Shown in pieces: positions 8,031 through 15,661 of a stretch of 64,000 bases of DNA. The notes under the pieces were generated by a model, which did not search any database, was not told where the DNA came from, and worked only from the letters and a program-made list of their open reading frames with translations. The number at the start of each line of letters is the position of its first letter. Within the stretch, counting starts at the first letter, position 1. This stretch comes from Sinomonas mesophila. GTDB taxonomy: Bacteria; Actinomycetota; Actinomycetes; Actinomycetales; Micrococcaceae. A program made the translations under genes and the position numbers. Location of the stretch: the NCBI RefSeq assembly GCF_001999765.1, contig NZ_KV908327.1, positions 384-64,383 on the forward strand, given 5' to 3'.

Positions 8031-9289
8031 GCACCTCAACCCTCCTCATCGACAACATCTCGGAGCTGTCCACCCAGCACCTCACGGGCGAGGCGAGCCC
8101 CGCTGGCCCTGCCCCCGGCGGGGATCTCGCGGGCGTGCTGCGGGAGGCCGCCGTCGTCCTCGAGGGCGAGAGGATCGCGTGGGTGGGCCCGTCGGCCTCC
8201 GCCCCCGCCGCCGACGACCGGTTCGACGCCGCCGGCCGCGCCGCGCTGCCCGGCTGGGTCGACTCGCACTCCCACCTCGTCTTCGCGGGCGACCGCACGG
8301 CCGAGTTCGAGGCCCGCATGGCCGGCCAGGCGTATGCCGCTGGCGGGATCGGGGTCACGACGGCGGCGACGCGGTCCGCGTCCGACGGCGAGCTCCGGCG
8401 CCTGCTCGCCGCGCGCGTCGCGGAGGCGGCCACCGGGGGGACGACGTACCTCGAGACGAAGACGGGGTACGGGCTCGACGTCGAGCACGAGCGGCGCAGT
8501 GCCGCCCTCGCCGCCGAGTTCGCCGACGAGGCCACGTACCTCGGCGCGCACCTCGTCCCGGCCGGCGTGGACGCCGAGGAGTACACGGACCTCGTGTGCG
8601 GGCCGATGCTCGAGGCAGTGCTTCCGCACGTGCGCTGGGCCGACGTGTTCTGCGAGACCGGCGCCTTCACCGAGGAGCAATCCCGCCGGGTCCTGCTTGC
8701 GTGCCGGGAGGCCGGGCTGGGTCTGCGCGTGCACGGCAACCAGCTCGGGCCCGGCCCGGGGGTGCGGCTCGCCGTCGAGGTCGGGGCCGCTAGCGTGGAC
8801 CACGTGAACTTCCTCGACGACGGCGACGTCGAAGCGCTCGCGGACAGCTGGGCTGGGTGGGGCGGCCCGTCGTCGTCCGAGGGCGCGGGCACCGTGGCGA
8901 CCGTCCTGCCCGCGTGCGACCTCTCGACGCGCGCCCCGCTCGCCCCCGCCCGGCGCCTGCTCGACGCGGGCGTGCAGATCGCGATCGCCTCGAACTGCAA
9001 CCCCGGCACGAGCTACACGAGCTCGGTCGCGTTCTGCGTCACGACCGCCGTCCTGCAGATGGGCCTCTCCGTCCAGGAGGCCGTGCGGGCCGCGACGTTC
9101 GGCGGGGCGCTCGCCCTGCGCCGGCACGTCGGCGAGGACTCGGACGGGCGGCGCGCGGTGGGCTCGATCGCCGTCGGCCACCGCGCCGACCTCCAGCTCC
9201 TCGACGCGCCCTCGGCCACGCACCTGGCCTACCGGCCGGGCATGCCGCTCACGCACGCCGTGTGGAGGGCGGGGCAGCGGGTCCGCTAG
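8027..9289 (+). CDS. hutI: Imidazolonepropionase
   Basis: 420 residues from the GTG at 8027, inside the stop of the preceding gene. HutI is a cytoplasmic amidohydrolase that opens 4-imidazolone-5-propionate to N-formimino-L-glutamate, the third step of histidine breakdown. Visible marks are the metal-binding HSH at 81-83 (WVDSHSHLVFAGDRTAEF), the family's ETKTGYGL, the later VHGNQ histidine and SNCNPGTSYT near the C-terminus. Length is normal. No hutU or hutH lies next to it, which is unusual; the partner here is an FAD oxidase. Confidence 0.93.
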   Translation: MSTSTLLIDNISELSTQHLTGEASPAGPAPGGDLAGVLREAAVVLEGERIAWVGPSASAPAADDRFDAAGRAALPGWVDSHSHLVFAGDRTAEFEARMAGQAYAAGGIGVTTAATRSASDGELRRLLAARVAEAATGGTTYLETKTGYGLDVEHERRSAALAAEFADEATYLGAHLVPAGVDAEEYTDLVCGPMLEAVLPHVRWADVFCETGAFTEEQSRRVLLACREAGLGLRVHGNQLGPGPGVRLAVEVGAASVDHVNFLDDGDVEALADSWAGWGGPSSSEGAGTVATVLPACDLSTRAPLAPARRLLDAGVQIAIASNCNPGTSYTSSVAFCVTTAVLQMGLSVQEAVRAATFGGALALRRHVGEDSDGRRAVGSIAVGHRADLQLLDAPSATHLAYRPGMPLTHAVWRAGQRVR

Positions 9290-9303
9290 CCCCTTCACGA
9301 CCC

Positions 9304-9352
9304 GGGGTCACGTCCCTGCGATGCGGGGTCATGTCCCTGCGATGCGGGGTCA
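9304..9352. repeat. Three tandem 21-bp repeats (GGGGTCAYGTCCC family)
   Basis: GGGGTCA occurs at 9304, 9325 and 9346, exactly 21 bases apart, each followed by a near-identical CRYGTCCCTGCGAT stretch. They fill the gap between the convergent hutI and phosphatase genes, and the last copy supplies the phosphatase stop codon (9352-9350). The same unit recurs at 60290-60407 and, as a core, at 10933. Confidence 0.85.
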
Positions 9353-10027
9353 GTGTCGCGGCGCCGCCGTGAGCACCGTGTCCTCCGGGGTGCGCTCGAG
9401 CCATTGGGTGAACGGCGGGTCCAGCACATAGTGCCCGTCGGGCTCGCGCACGAGCGTGTGGACGCCCGCGTTGTGGGGGTTGTTGAGCGACTCGAAGTAC
9501 TCCACGGTCCAGTGGAACCAGCGCATGCACAGCAGGCGCATCGTCAGGCCATGGGTCAGTAGGATGGTGTTGGGCGCGTAGTCGGGCTTCTCCCAGTGCC
9601 GATACAGGGTCTCCATGAAGCTCGAGACCCGGTCGTAGACGTCCGAACCCGACTCGCCCTCGCGGAAGCGGTAGAAGAAGTGCCCGTACGAGTCCCTGAG
9701 CCTGCGCTGCTCCTCGATCTCCTCGGGCGCCTGGAAGTTCGCCCAGTCCTGCTCGCGCAGCCGCGGCTCCTCGATGATGCGCTCCGCCAGGTCTCCGATG
9801 CCGAGGGCCTCGAGGGTCTGGTGCGCCCGGAGGTAGGGGGAGACGTAGACGCACGCCCGCTCGCCCGCGAGCTGCTCGCGGACGTGCCTCCCGGCCTCGC
9901 GCGCCTGGGCTCTGCCGAGCTCGGTCAGCGGGATCCGGTAGTCGGGCACGCGCTCGTAGATGCTCGTGTCAACATTCGCGGCCGACTGGCCGTGCCGCAC
10001 CATGATGATCTGCCGGGGCGCGCTCAT
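9350..10027 (-). CDS. Histidine phosphatase family protein
   Basis: 225 residues from the ATG at 10027 (MSAPRQIIMVRHGQS). The RHG motif with the phospho-accepting histidine lies at 11-13 (VRHGQSAAN), and the second catalytic histidine is in LLTHGLTMR near 155. The insert with FQAPEE and YGHFFYRFREGES matches phosphoglycerate mutase-like phosphatases widespread in actinobacteria. Substrate cannot be told. An in-frame start at 10090 would overlap the divergent CPBP gene and is less likely. A TACGCT hexamer lies eight bases before the chosen ATG. Confidence 0.85.
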   Translation of the reverse strand: MSAPRQIIMVRHGQSAANVDTSIYERVPDYRIPLTELGRAQAREAGRHVREQLAGERACVYVSPYLRAHQTLEALGIGDLAERIIEEPRLREQDWANFQAPEEIEEQRRLRDSYGHFFYRFREGESGSDVYDRVSSFMETLYRHWEKPDYAPNTILLTHGLTMRLLCMRWFHWTVEYFESLNNPHNAGVHTLVREPDGHYVLDPPFTQWLERTPEDTVLTAAPRH

Positions 10028-10077
10028 GGAACCCCAGCGTAGGGCAGGCTCCCAGCGCGGGAGGGGAGAATGGGCGC

Positions 10078-10878
10078 ATGCCCGAAGCACCCGCCGTCGT
10101 CCGCTCCACCGCCCGCACGCGCTGGCGCGCCCAGCTCCTGATCGTCCTGGGCCTCTCGCTCGGCCAGTCCGCCGTGTACTCCATGGTCCAGCTGCTCGAC
10201 AAGGCCACGCGCGCGCCGCTCGCGCAGGGCACGTCCACGCTCAACCGGTCGCTCAACGAGCGCGAGTACTTCGACCTCACCTACCAGCTGCTCGACATCG
10301 CCTTCGCGCTCGTGCCGGTCGCCCTCGTGCTGTACCTCGTGTGGGACGAGGCGTCGCGCCGGGCGGCCGCCCCGCTGCGCTGGACAGCGCCGTTCGGCCG
10401 GCTCGGGCTCGACGGCGCGCAGCCGGGCCGCGATTGGATGTGGGGAGCGGGGCTCTTCCTCGCGATCGGGCTCCCATCGCTCGGGCTCTACTGGGCCGGG
10501 CGGGCCCTCGGGATCACGACGGCGATCATCCCGAGCGGCCTCGACGCGCACTGGTGGACCGTGCCGGTGCTGATCCTCTCGGCGCTGCGGCATGCGGTGC
10601 TGGAGGAGGTCGTCGTCGTGGCGTTCCTGCTCGGCTGGCTGCGGCGGCTCGGCTGGAGCACGACGGCGGCGATCGCCGCGAGCGCGCTGCTGCGCGGCAG
10701 CTACCACCTCTACCAGGGCATCGGCCCGTTCGTGGGCAACGCCCTCATGGGGCTCGTGTTCTGCTGGGCCTACCGGCGGTACGGGCGGGTCATGCCGCTC
10801 GTGATCGCCCACGCGCTCCTCGACATCGTGGCGTTCGTGGGCTTCAGCGTCGCAGGCCAGGCCATGGGCCTGGGGTGA
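10078..10878 (+). CDS. CPBP family intramembrane glutamic protease
   Basis: 266 residues with about seven hydrophobic helices. The CPBP (Abi/Rce1-like) motifs are present: the EE pair in AVLEEVVVVAFLLGWL near 180, the arginine and tyrosine-histidine of RGSYHLYQGIG, and a last conserved histidine in IAHALLDIV near 245. Such proteases act inside the membrane on prenylated proteins or bacteriocin-related substrates. The real target is unknown. GAGAAT lies six bases before the ATG, so the message may be leaderless. It diverges from the phosphatase gene, 50 bases apart. Confidence 0.88.
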   Translation: MPEAPAVVRSTARTRWRAQLLIVLGLSLGQSAVYSMVQLLDKATRAPLAQGTSTLNRSLNEREYFDLTYQLLDIAFALVPVALVLYLVWDEASRRAAAPLRWTAPFGRLGLDGAQPGRDWMWGAGLFLAIGLPSLGLYWAGRALGITTAIIPSGLDAHWWTVPVLILSALRHAVLEEVVVVAFLLGWLRRLGWSTTAAIAASALLRGSYHLYQGIGPFVGNALMGLVFCWAYRRYGRVMPLVIAHALLDIVAFVGFSVAGQAMGLG

Positions 10879-10965
10879 GATCTGGCCGCTCAACGAGAGT
10901 GACGTGACCCCTCAACGGGAAGGCCCCGTTGAGGGGTCATGTCCCCTCGCTTGAGTGGTCAGATC
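10879..10965. repeat. Very long intergenic hairpin between convergent genes
   Basis: A perfect 15-bp inner stem (10905-10919 with 10925-10939, loop AAGGC) continues through GACG/TGTC pairing to an outer stem (10879-10893 with 10951-10965, two G-T wobbles). It contains the GGGGTCATGTCCC core of the 21-bp repeat family. It follows the CPBP stop directly and includes the VOC stop codon, so it probably terminates transcription from both sides. Confidence 0.8.
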
Positions 10966-11597
10966 GTGACCGGGCCGTCCGCCGTCTCGAAGGTGACGCT
11001 CATGATGCCGGGCGTGCCCTTCGGGGCGACCCACTCGACGTCGACGTCCTCGAGCGGCTTCTCGACCGGCTCGCCGAGCCACTCCGTCACGCGCTCGGCC
11101 GAGCCGGCGATCGTGAGCTTGCTGACCTTGACGGTGGCCGGGTAGGCGTTCGACGGGTGGAGCGTCGGGTCGCCCTCCCACTTGAGCATGTACGGGACCT
11201 GAGGGTCGGCGATGAGCCCCAGGATGCCGATCTGCTTCCACACGAGCTCGCGCCCGTCCGGGAACTTGCGGTTCCCGGGGACGGCCTCGCGTCCGAGGCG
11301 CTCCTCGAACGGCGCGAGGTCCTGGACCTCGACGCACCATCCCATCCAGCCGCCGCCGGCTGCCGAGCGGGCGCGGACAGCCTGGCCGAACGGCGCCTTG
11401 TCCGACGCCGGGTGGTCCAGGACCTCGACGACCTCGAGGTAGTGGTGGTCCGTGAGGGGGATGATCATGTTGCGGGTACCGAAACGCGGGTGGACCCCGC
11501 CCTTGACGGCCTCGACTCCGAGGGCGTTGGCGATCCGCTCCGTGGTGGCCAGCAGACCGTCCGCTTCGCAGGCATAAGAAACATGGTCCATACGCAT
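10959..11597 (-). CDS. VOC/glyoxalase-like domain protein
   Basis: 212 residues. The N-terminus (MRMDHVSYAC) and the later HHYLEVVEVL carry the metal-ligand histidine and glutamate pattern of the vicinal oxygen chelate fold, as in the Glyoxalase_3 group. The second half (LTIAGSAERVTEWLGEP, then GIMSVTFETADG) is a second related module. Substrate unknown. CACCAT lies six bases upstream of the ATG on the minus strand, so transcription is likely leaderless. It converges on the CPBP gene across the long hairpin. Confidence 0.8.
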   Translation of the reverse strand: MRMDHVSYACEADGLLATTERIANALGVEAVKGGVHPRFGTRNMIIPLTDHHYLEVVEVLDHPASDKAPFGQAVRARSAAGGGWMGWCVEVQDLAPFEERLGREAVPGNRKFPDGRELVWKQIGILGLIADPQVPYMLKWEGDPTLHPSNAYPATVKVSKLTIAGSAERVTEWLGEPVEKPLEDVDVEWVAPKGTPGIMSVTFETADGPVTI

Positions 11598-11758
11598 ATC
11601 GTCATGGTGCCACTTTGTGACCAGTGCCTCAGCTTAGGGTGGGCTAACTTCTGCGGCGGGGCAGAGCGCCTCCCACCGGCACCGGCACGAACGTGCCGCT
11701 GACGGGAGCGGACAGTGGCTTGACTCACGTCGTCCCCGCCCTCAGGCTGGAAACCGGA

Positions 11759-12019
11759 ATGAACGTGCCGATCCCCCCAAAGCCCGCGCCGGCTCCGGGC
11801 GGCGACCCAGACGCCGGGCGCGCCCTCGCCGCCGAGGTGCGCGAGCGGCGTCGTGCGCTCGGGCTGAGCCAGCGCGACCTCGCCGAGCTCGCGGGGGTGA
11901 GCGAGCGGTTCGTGCGCTTCGTCGAGCAGGCCAAGCCGACCATCCAGCTCGACACGCTCCTCGCGGTGCTCGACGCGCTGGGCCTCGGGCTCGCCGTCCG
12001 GCGCAGGGAGCCCCGGTGA
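11759..12019 (+). CDS. HipB-like XRE antitoxin/regulator
   Basis: 86 residues from the ATG at 11759. Residues 20-85 form a helix-turn-helix of the XRE class (LGLSQRDLAELAGVSERFV, then LDTLLAVLDALGLGL), the arrangement of HipB antitoxins. The first 18 residues are Pro-rich. The stop overlaps the GTG of the kinase gene (GTGA). HipB proteins repress their own operon and bind the kinase. Confidence 0.88.
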   Translation: MNVPIPPKPAPAPGGDPDAGRALAAEVRERRRALGLSQRDLAELAGVSERFVRFVEQAKPTIQLDTLLAVLDALGLGLAVRRREPR

Positions 12020-13260
12020 CCCGCCGCCGCATCGCCGACGTCTACAAGGCCGGCGTCCTCGCCGCCCGGCTCGAGCGGCACGAGGGCGGCACGCGCTTCA
12101 CCTACCTGCCCGCCTACCTCGCCGCGGGCGGCCCGCCCGTCGCGACGACCCTCCCGCTCAGCCCCGGCCCGGTCGACACGGGCGCGGGCGCCGTCCCCGC
12201 GTTCTTCACCGGCCTCCTGCCCGAGGGCCGCCGCCTCGCCTCCTTGCGGCGCGCCGTCAAGACGAGCGCCGACGACGAGCTCGGCCTCCTCATGGCCGCC
12301 GGCTCGGACCCGGTCGGCGACGTGCAGATCGTCCCGCACGGCGAGCCTCTCAGGGCCGACGGCGCCGCGACCGGCCCCGAGCACGCCGTCGAGCTCGACC
12401 CGCGCCGTCCCCCCGATTTCGCCGCCCTCATCGACGACCCCACCCTCGTGGACCCCAAGGCCCTCGCCGGGATCCAGGACAAGGTCAGCGCGGGCATGAT
12501 CTCGCTGCCCGCGGCCCAGGCGGGGCGCCGCTACATCCTCAAGCTCAACGCGCCCGAGTTCCCGCATGTCGTCGAGAACGAGCACCTCATGTACCGCTTC
12601 GCCGCCCGCCTGCGCGTGCCGGTGAGCCCGGTCCTGCTCGTCCACGACGTCGCGGGCCGGGCGGGCCTGCTCGTCGAGCGCTTCGACAGGCCCCCGCTGC
12701 AGGGCGCCGCGGGCACCGTGCGGCTCGCGGTCGAGGACGGCTCCCAGCTGCTGGGGCTGTACCCGGCGGACAAGTACAACGTCTCCTACGAGGAGCTGTG
12801 CCGCGCCGTCGCCGACCGATGCGGGGCGCCCCTGCCGGCCCTGCGCAACCTCGCCCTCCAGGGCGCGTTCGCGTGGCTCACGGGCAACGGCGACCTGCAT
12901 GCGAAGAACGTCTCGCTCGTGCGCGCCGCGCCAGAGGCCCTCGGCGAGCCGCCGGGGGAGTGGCGCGTCGCCCCCGTCTACGACATTCCCTCGACGGTCC
13001 CCTACGGCGACAAGTCGCTCGCCCTCCCGCTCGGCGGCAAGCGCACGGGCATCTCGCGGCGGCACTTCCTCGCGTGGGCCGTCGGGCTCGGCCTCCCGGC
13101 GCGGGCGGCCGACGGCGTGCTCGCCGCGGCGCTGCGGGCTGCGGGGCCGCTCGTGGCGGCCCTGGAGGCGGCCGACGGCGGGCCCTCGCCGTTCGCGGCG
13201 GCGCAGACGCGCGCGTGGGTCAAGGAGCTGCGCCACCGGCGCCGGCTCATGGAGGGGTAG
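12016..13260 (+). CDS. HipA-like serine/threonine kinase toxin
   Basis: 414 residues. The N-terminal subdomain (VYKAGVLAARLERHEGG, then FFTGLLPEG) and the kinase core are intact: GIQDKVSAGM (phosphate-binding loop region), YILKLN with the ATP lysine, ENEHLMYRFA, the catalytic loop NGDLHAKNVS near 292, and the metal-binding PVYDIPST. HipA kinases of E. coli and Caulobacter phosphorylate aminoacyl-tRNA synthetases and induce persistence. Whether this one is toxic or a metabolic regulator is not shown by sequence. No mobile-element signs flank the pair. Confidence 0.88.
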   Translation: MTRRRIADVYKAGVLAARLERHEGGTRFTYLPAYLAAGGPPVATTLPLSPGPVDTGAGAVPAFFTGLLPEGRRLASLRRAVKTSADDELGLLMAAGSDPVGDVQIVPHGEPLRADGAATGPEHAVELDPRRPPDFAALIDDPTLVDPKALAGIQDKVSAGMISLPAAQAGRRYILKLNAPEFPHVVENEHLMYRFAARLRVPVSPVLLVHDVAGRAGLLVERFDRPPLQGAAGTVRLAVEDGSQLLGLYPADKYNVSYEELCRAVADRCGAPLPALRNLALQGAFAWLTGNGDLHAKNVSLVRAAPEALGEPPGEWRVAPVYDIPSTVPYGDKSLALPLGGKRTGISRRHFLAWAVGLGLPARAADGVLAAALRAAGPLVAALEAADGGPSPFAAAQTRAWVKELRHRRRLMEG

Positions 13261-13301
13261 GGAGCGCAGTGGGGCCCCAGGGTTCACAGACTGTCACACA
13301 G

Positions 13302-13332
13302 TTGCCCGGCCGCTCGAGCCCGCCCGTACACT
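13302..13332 (+). promoter_or_regulatory. Probable promoter of the metX leader
   Basis: TTGCCC at 13302-13307 and TACACT at 13327-13332 are separated by 19 bases and lie just ahead of the SAM-IV riboswitch. Confidence 0.45.
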
Positions 13333-13340
13333 CGCCAGTA

Positions 13341-13450
13341 GGTCATGAGTGCCAGCACGAAGCCCCGGCTTGCTGGCCGGCAACCCTCCTGATGCGGTGG
13401 GGTGCCCCGGGTGAGGACCTGGGCCGGCGAGAGCCGCCGGCCAAGCGCAG
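13341..13450 (+). promoter_or_regulatory. SAM-IV riboswitch
   Basis: The leader shows the conserved SAM-IV blocks in order: GGTCATGAGTGCCAGC, then GCTTGCTGGCCGGCAACCCT, GCGGTGGGGTGCCCCGGGTG, and AAGCGCAGC closing the core. This actinobacterial riboswitch (RF00634) binds S-adenosylmethionine and turns off methionine synthesis genes, in agreement with metX downstream. The ribosome site GAAGGAG (13454-13460) lies just after it, so control of translation initiation at the leader ORF is plausible. Confidence 0.88.
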
Positions 13451-13466
13451 CACGAAGGAGACTGCT

Positions 13467-13541
13467 TTGTCAGCCACCCCCGTACGGTCCTCCGGAACCC
13501 GCCAGATCCACGCGGAGCCTGCAGAGGGGCTCGCCGCATGA
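13467..13541 (+). CDS. 24-codon leader ORF between riboswitch and metX
   Basis: A TTG start at 13467 has GAAGGAG six bases upstream and opens a frame of 24 codons that ends in TGA overlapping the metX ATG (ATGA at 13538-13541). metX itself has no ribosome site of its own, so this ORF probably delivers ribosomes to metX and passes on the riboswitch control. The residues resemble no known peptide. It may be the ends of a deleted metY, which often sits between this riboswitch and metX in relatives; that is speculation. Confidence 0.55.
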   Translation: MSATPVRSSGTRQIHAEPAEGLAA

Positions 13542-14680
13542 CGATCGTCGACCGCCAGCAGATCCAGGATGACAGCATTCGCGAGGGCCTGCTCGAGGGT
13601 GTGCTCCGGACCGTGGCCGTGGGCGCCCTCCAGCTCGAGGCCGGCGGTGCCCTGCCCGAGGTCGAGCTCGCGTACGAGACGTGGGGCACGCTCAATGCGG
13701 ACGCCTCCAACGCCGTCCTCATCCAGCACGCCCTCACCGGCGACACGCACGTGGCCCGGGGGCAGGGCGACGAGCCGGGCTGGTGGGACGCCCTCGTGGG
13801 ACCCGGCAAGCCCGTCGACACGGACAAGTACTTCGTGGTCTCGGCCAACATGCTGGGAGGCTGCTACGGCTCGACGGGGCCGGCGAGCCCCGACCCGCAG
13901 GGGACCCCGTGGGGCTCCCGCTTCCCGTTCGTCACGATCCGCGACTCCGTGCGGGCCGAGGCACGCCTCGCGGACAGGCTCGGCATCCGCCGCTGGCACG
14001 CCGTGGTCGGGGGCTCGATGGGCGGCGCCCGCGCGCTCGAATGGGCCGCGACGTACCCCGACCGCGTGGCGCACTGCGTCGTCGTCGCGATCGGCGCCTA
14101 CTCGACGGCGGAGCAGATCGCCCTCGCCCAGGCCCAGCTCCTCGCCATCCGGCAGGACCCGGCCTACCGCGATGGCGACTACTACGGCGGCCCGGCGCCC
14201 GAGGCCGGTCTCGGCCTCGCGCGGCGCATCGCCCACATCTCGTACCGCTCGGAGGCCGAGCTCAACTTCCGCTTCGGCCGCCGTGGCCAGGGCGCCGAGA
14301 ACCCGCTCGAGGCCCCGCGCGGCGCGGCCGCACGCGGCCGCTACCAGGTCGAGAGCTACCTCGACCACCAGGCCGCAAAGCTCGTGCGCCGCTTCGACGC
14401 GAACAGCTACGTGGCCCTGACCGAGGCGCTCATGAGCCACGACGTAGGCCGGGGCCGCGGCGGGGTGGCCCGGGCCCTCGCGGCGTCCAAGGCCGAATTC
14501 TTCCTCGCGTCCGTGAACTCGGACAGGCTCTACTTCCCCGCGCAGAGCGACGAGCTCGCCCGCGCCCTGCCGGGCGAGGTGCCCGTGCACGCGATCGACG
14601 CGCAGATCGGCCACGACGGCTTCCTGACCGAGATCGGCCAGCTCGGCGGCGAGCTGCGCCGGCGGGTCTTCACGCTCTAG
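13538..14680 (+). CDS. metX: Homoserine O-acetyltransferase
   Basis: 380 residues, alpha/beta hydrolase fold. It acetylates homoserine with acetyl-CoA in methionine synthesis (cytoplasm). Visible are the oxyanion-region ALTGDTHV, the nucleophile serine near 160 in GGSMGGARALEW, a C-terminal aspartate and the catalytic histidine in IGHDGFLTE. The AYETWGTLN opening is typical of MetX. The ATG sits in the stop of the leader ORF downstream of a SAM-IV riboswitch. Its last bases overlap the end of the convergent GDSL hydrolase gene. Confidence 0.95.
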   Translation: MTIVDRQQIQDDSIREGLLEGVLRTVAVGALQLEAGGALPEVELAYETWGTLNADASNAVLIQHALTGDTHVARGQGDEPGWWDALVGPGKPVDTDKYFVVSANMLGGCYGSTGPASPDPQGTPWGSRFPFVTIRDSVRAEARLADRLGIRRWHAVVGGSMGGARALEWAATYPDRVAHCVVVAIGAYSTAEQIALAQAQLLAIRQDPAYRDGDYYGGPAPEAGLGLARRIAHISYRSEAELNFRFGRRGQGAENPLEAPRGAAARGRYQVESYLDHQAAKLVRRFDANSYVALTEALMSHDVGRGRGGVARALAASKAEFFLASVNSDRLYFPAQSDELARALPGEVPVHAIDAQIGHDGFLTEIGQLGGELRRRVFTL

Positions 14681-15573
14681 GCCGCCGGGGCCGCGTCTTC
14701 GCCGGGTACGGTCTCGTCGACGGTCGCGCCCGTGCCGAGCGGGGCACCCGCGCCGAAGACCGGCTCCGCCGTCGGGCGCTTCGCGGAGATCCCGTCCCCG
14801 CTCGACTGGTGCCGCAGCCGCCGGATGACCCAGGGGACGAAGTACTCGCGCGCCCACACGAGGTCCTCGGTGCGCGCCTCCCGCCAGCTGCGCGTGGGCA
14901 CCGGCTTGGGCTCCATGGGCTGGAGGCTGTGCTTCACGTTGAGGGCGTCGAGCGCCATGATCGCGATCGTGTGGTGGCCGAGGGGCGAGAAGTGCAGCCT
15001 GTCGCTGTCCCACATGCGCGGGTCCGAGAGCTGTCGCAGCGCCCACATGTCGGCGACGATCGCATCGTGCCGGGCCGCCACGACCCGCAGGTTCTCGTTG
15101 TAGATCGCGACCTTGCCGCGGAGCGCGGCGAGCACGGGCGTCGAGCCGATGTCCGGCCCGTTGAACAGCAGGACGGTCGCCCCGGCGTCGGCGATGCGGC
15201 CGACGGCGTCGTCGAGCCTGAGCGCGAGGGCGTCAGGATCGCTGCCCGGCCGGAGCAGGTCGTTGCCCCCGGCCGAGACGGAGACGAGGTCGGGGCGCAG
15301 CTCCAGGGCGGGCTCGAGTTGCTCGTCGATGATCCGGGCGAGCAGCCGCCCCCGGACGGCGAGGTTCGCGTAGGCGAAGTCGTCCACGCCGTGGGCGAGC
15401 TCCTCGGCCAGGCGGTCCGCCCAGCCCCGGTGCTGGCCGGGGTGCTCGGGATCGGGGTCCCCGATGCCCTCCGTGAACGAGTCGCCGAGCGCGACGTAGC
15501 GGTGCCACGGATGGCGGAGCCCGTCCGTGGAGGCGTCGAACCCGGGGCTGCCCGCGTCAGAAATGCTACTCAC
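14677..15573 (-). CDS. SGNH/GDSL hydrolase
   Basis: 298 residues from a GTG at 15573. The four SGNH blocks are clear: YVALGDSFTEGIG (catalytic serine near 32), the glycine in NLAVRGRL, GGND, and SDRLHFSPLGH with the catalytic Asp/His pair. These enzymes are esterases or lipases; no signal peptide is seen, so it is likely cytoplasmic. The last 60 residues are a loose Pro/Gly-rich tail. CACAAT lies exactly six bases before the GTG, so the message is probably leaderless. Confidence 0.9.
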   Translation of the reverse strand: MSSISDAGSPGFDASTDGLRHPWHRYVALGDSFTEGIGDPDPEHPGQHRGWADRLAEELAHGVDDFAYANLAVRGRLLARIIDEQLEPALELRPDLVSVSAGGNDLLRPGSDPDALALRLDDAVGRIADAGATVLLFNGPDIGSTPVLAALRGKVAIYNENLRVVAARHDAIVADMWALRQLSDPRMWDSDRLHFSPLGHHTIAIMALDALNVKHSLQPMEPKPVPTRSWREARTEDLVWAREYFVPWVIRRLRHQSSGDGISAKRPTAEPVFGAGAPLGTGATVDETVPGEDAAPAA

Positions 15574-15628
15574 GGGTTCATTGTGCGACGGCGGGGGGTC
15601 CTCGGCAATCGGGCTGGATCGGCCATGG

Positions 15629-15640
15629 TTGAAGCTTCAA
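15629..15640. promoter_or_regulatory. Perfect 12-bp palindrome, candidate MarR-type operator
   Basis: TTGAAGCTTCAA lies between the divergent GDSL hydrolase and carboxylesterase genes, 21 bases before the latter's start and near its predicted -10. Palindromes of this length and A/T-ended shape are usual for MarR-family operators. No regulator gene is adjacent. Confidence 0.4.
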
Positions 15641-15661
15641 GTGCGTGCAAGAATGGAACGC

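Noticed and set aside
11634-11650. DtxR/IdeR-like iron box (TTAGGGTGGGCTAACTT) between the VOC and hipB genes
   Set aside because: Several mismatches fall in the centre of the consensus and neither neighbour is an iron gene; probably chance or part of a promoter.
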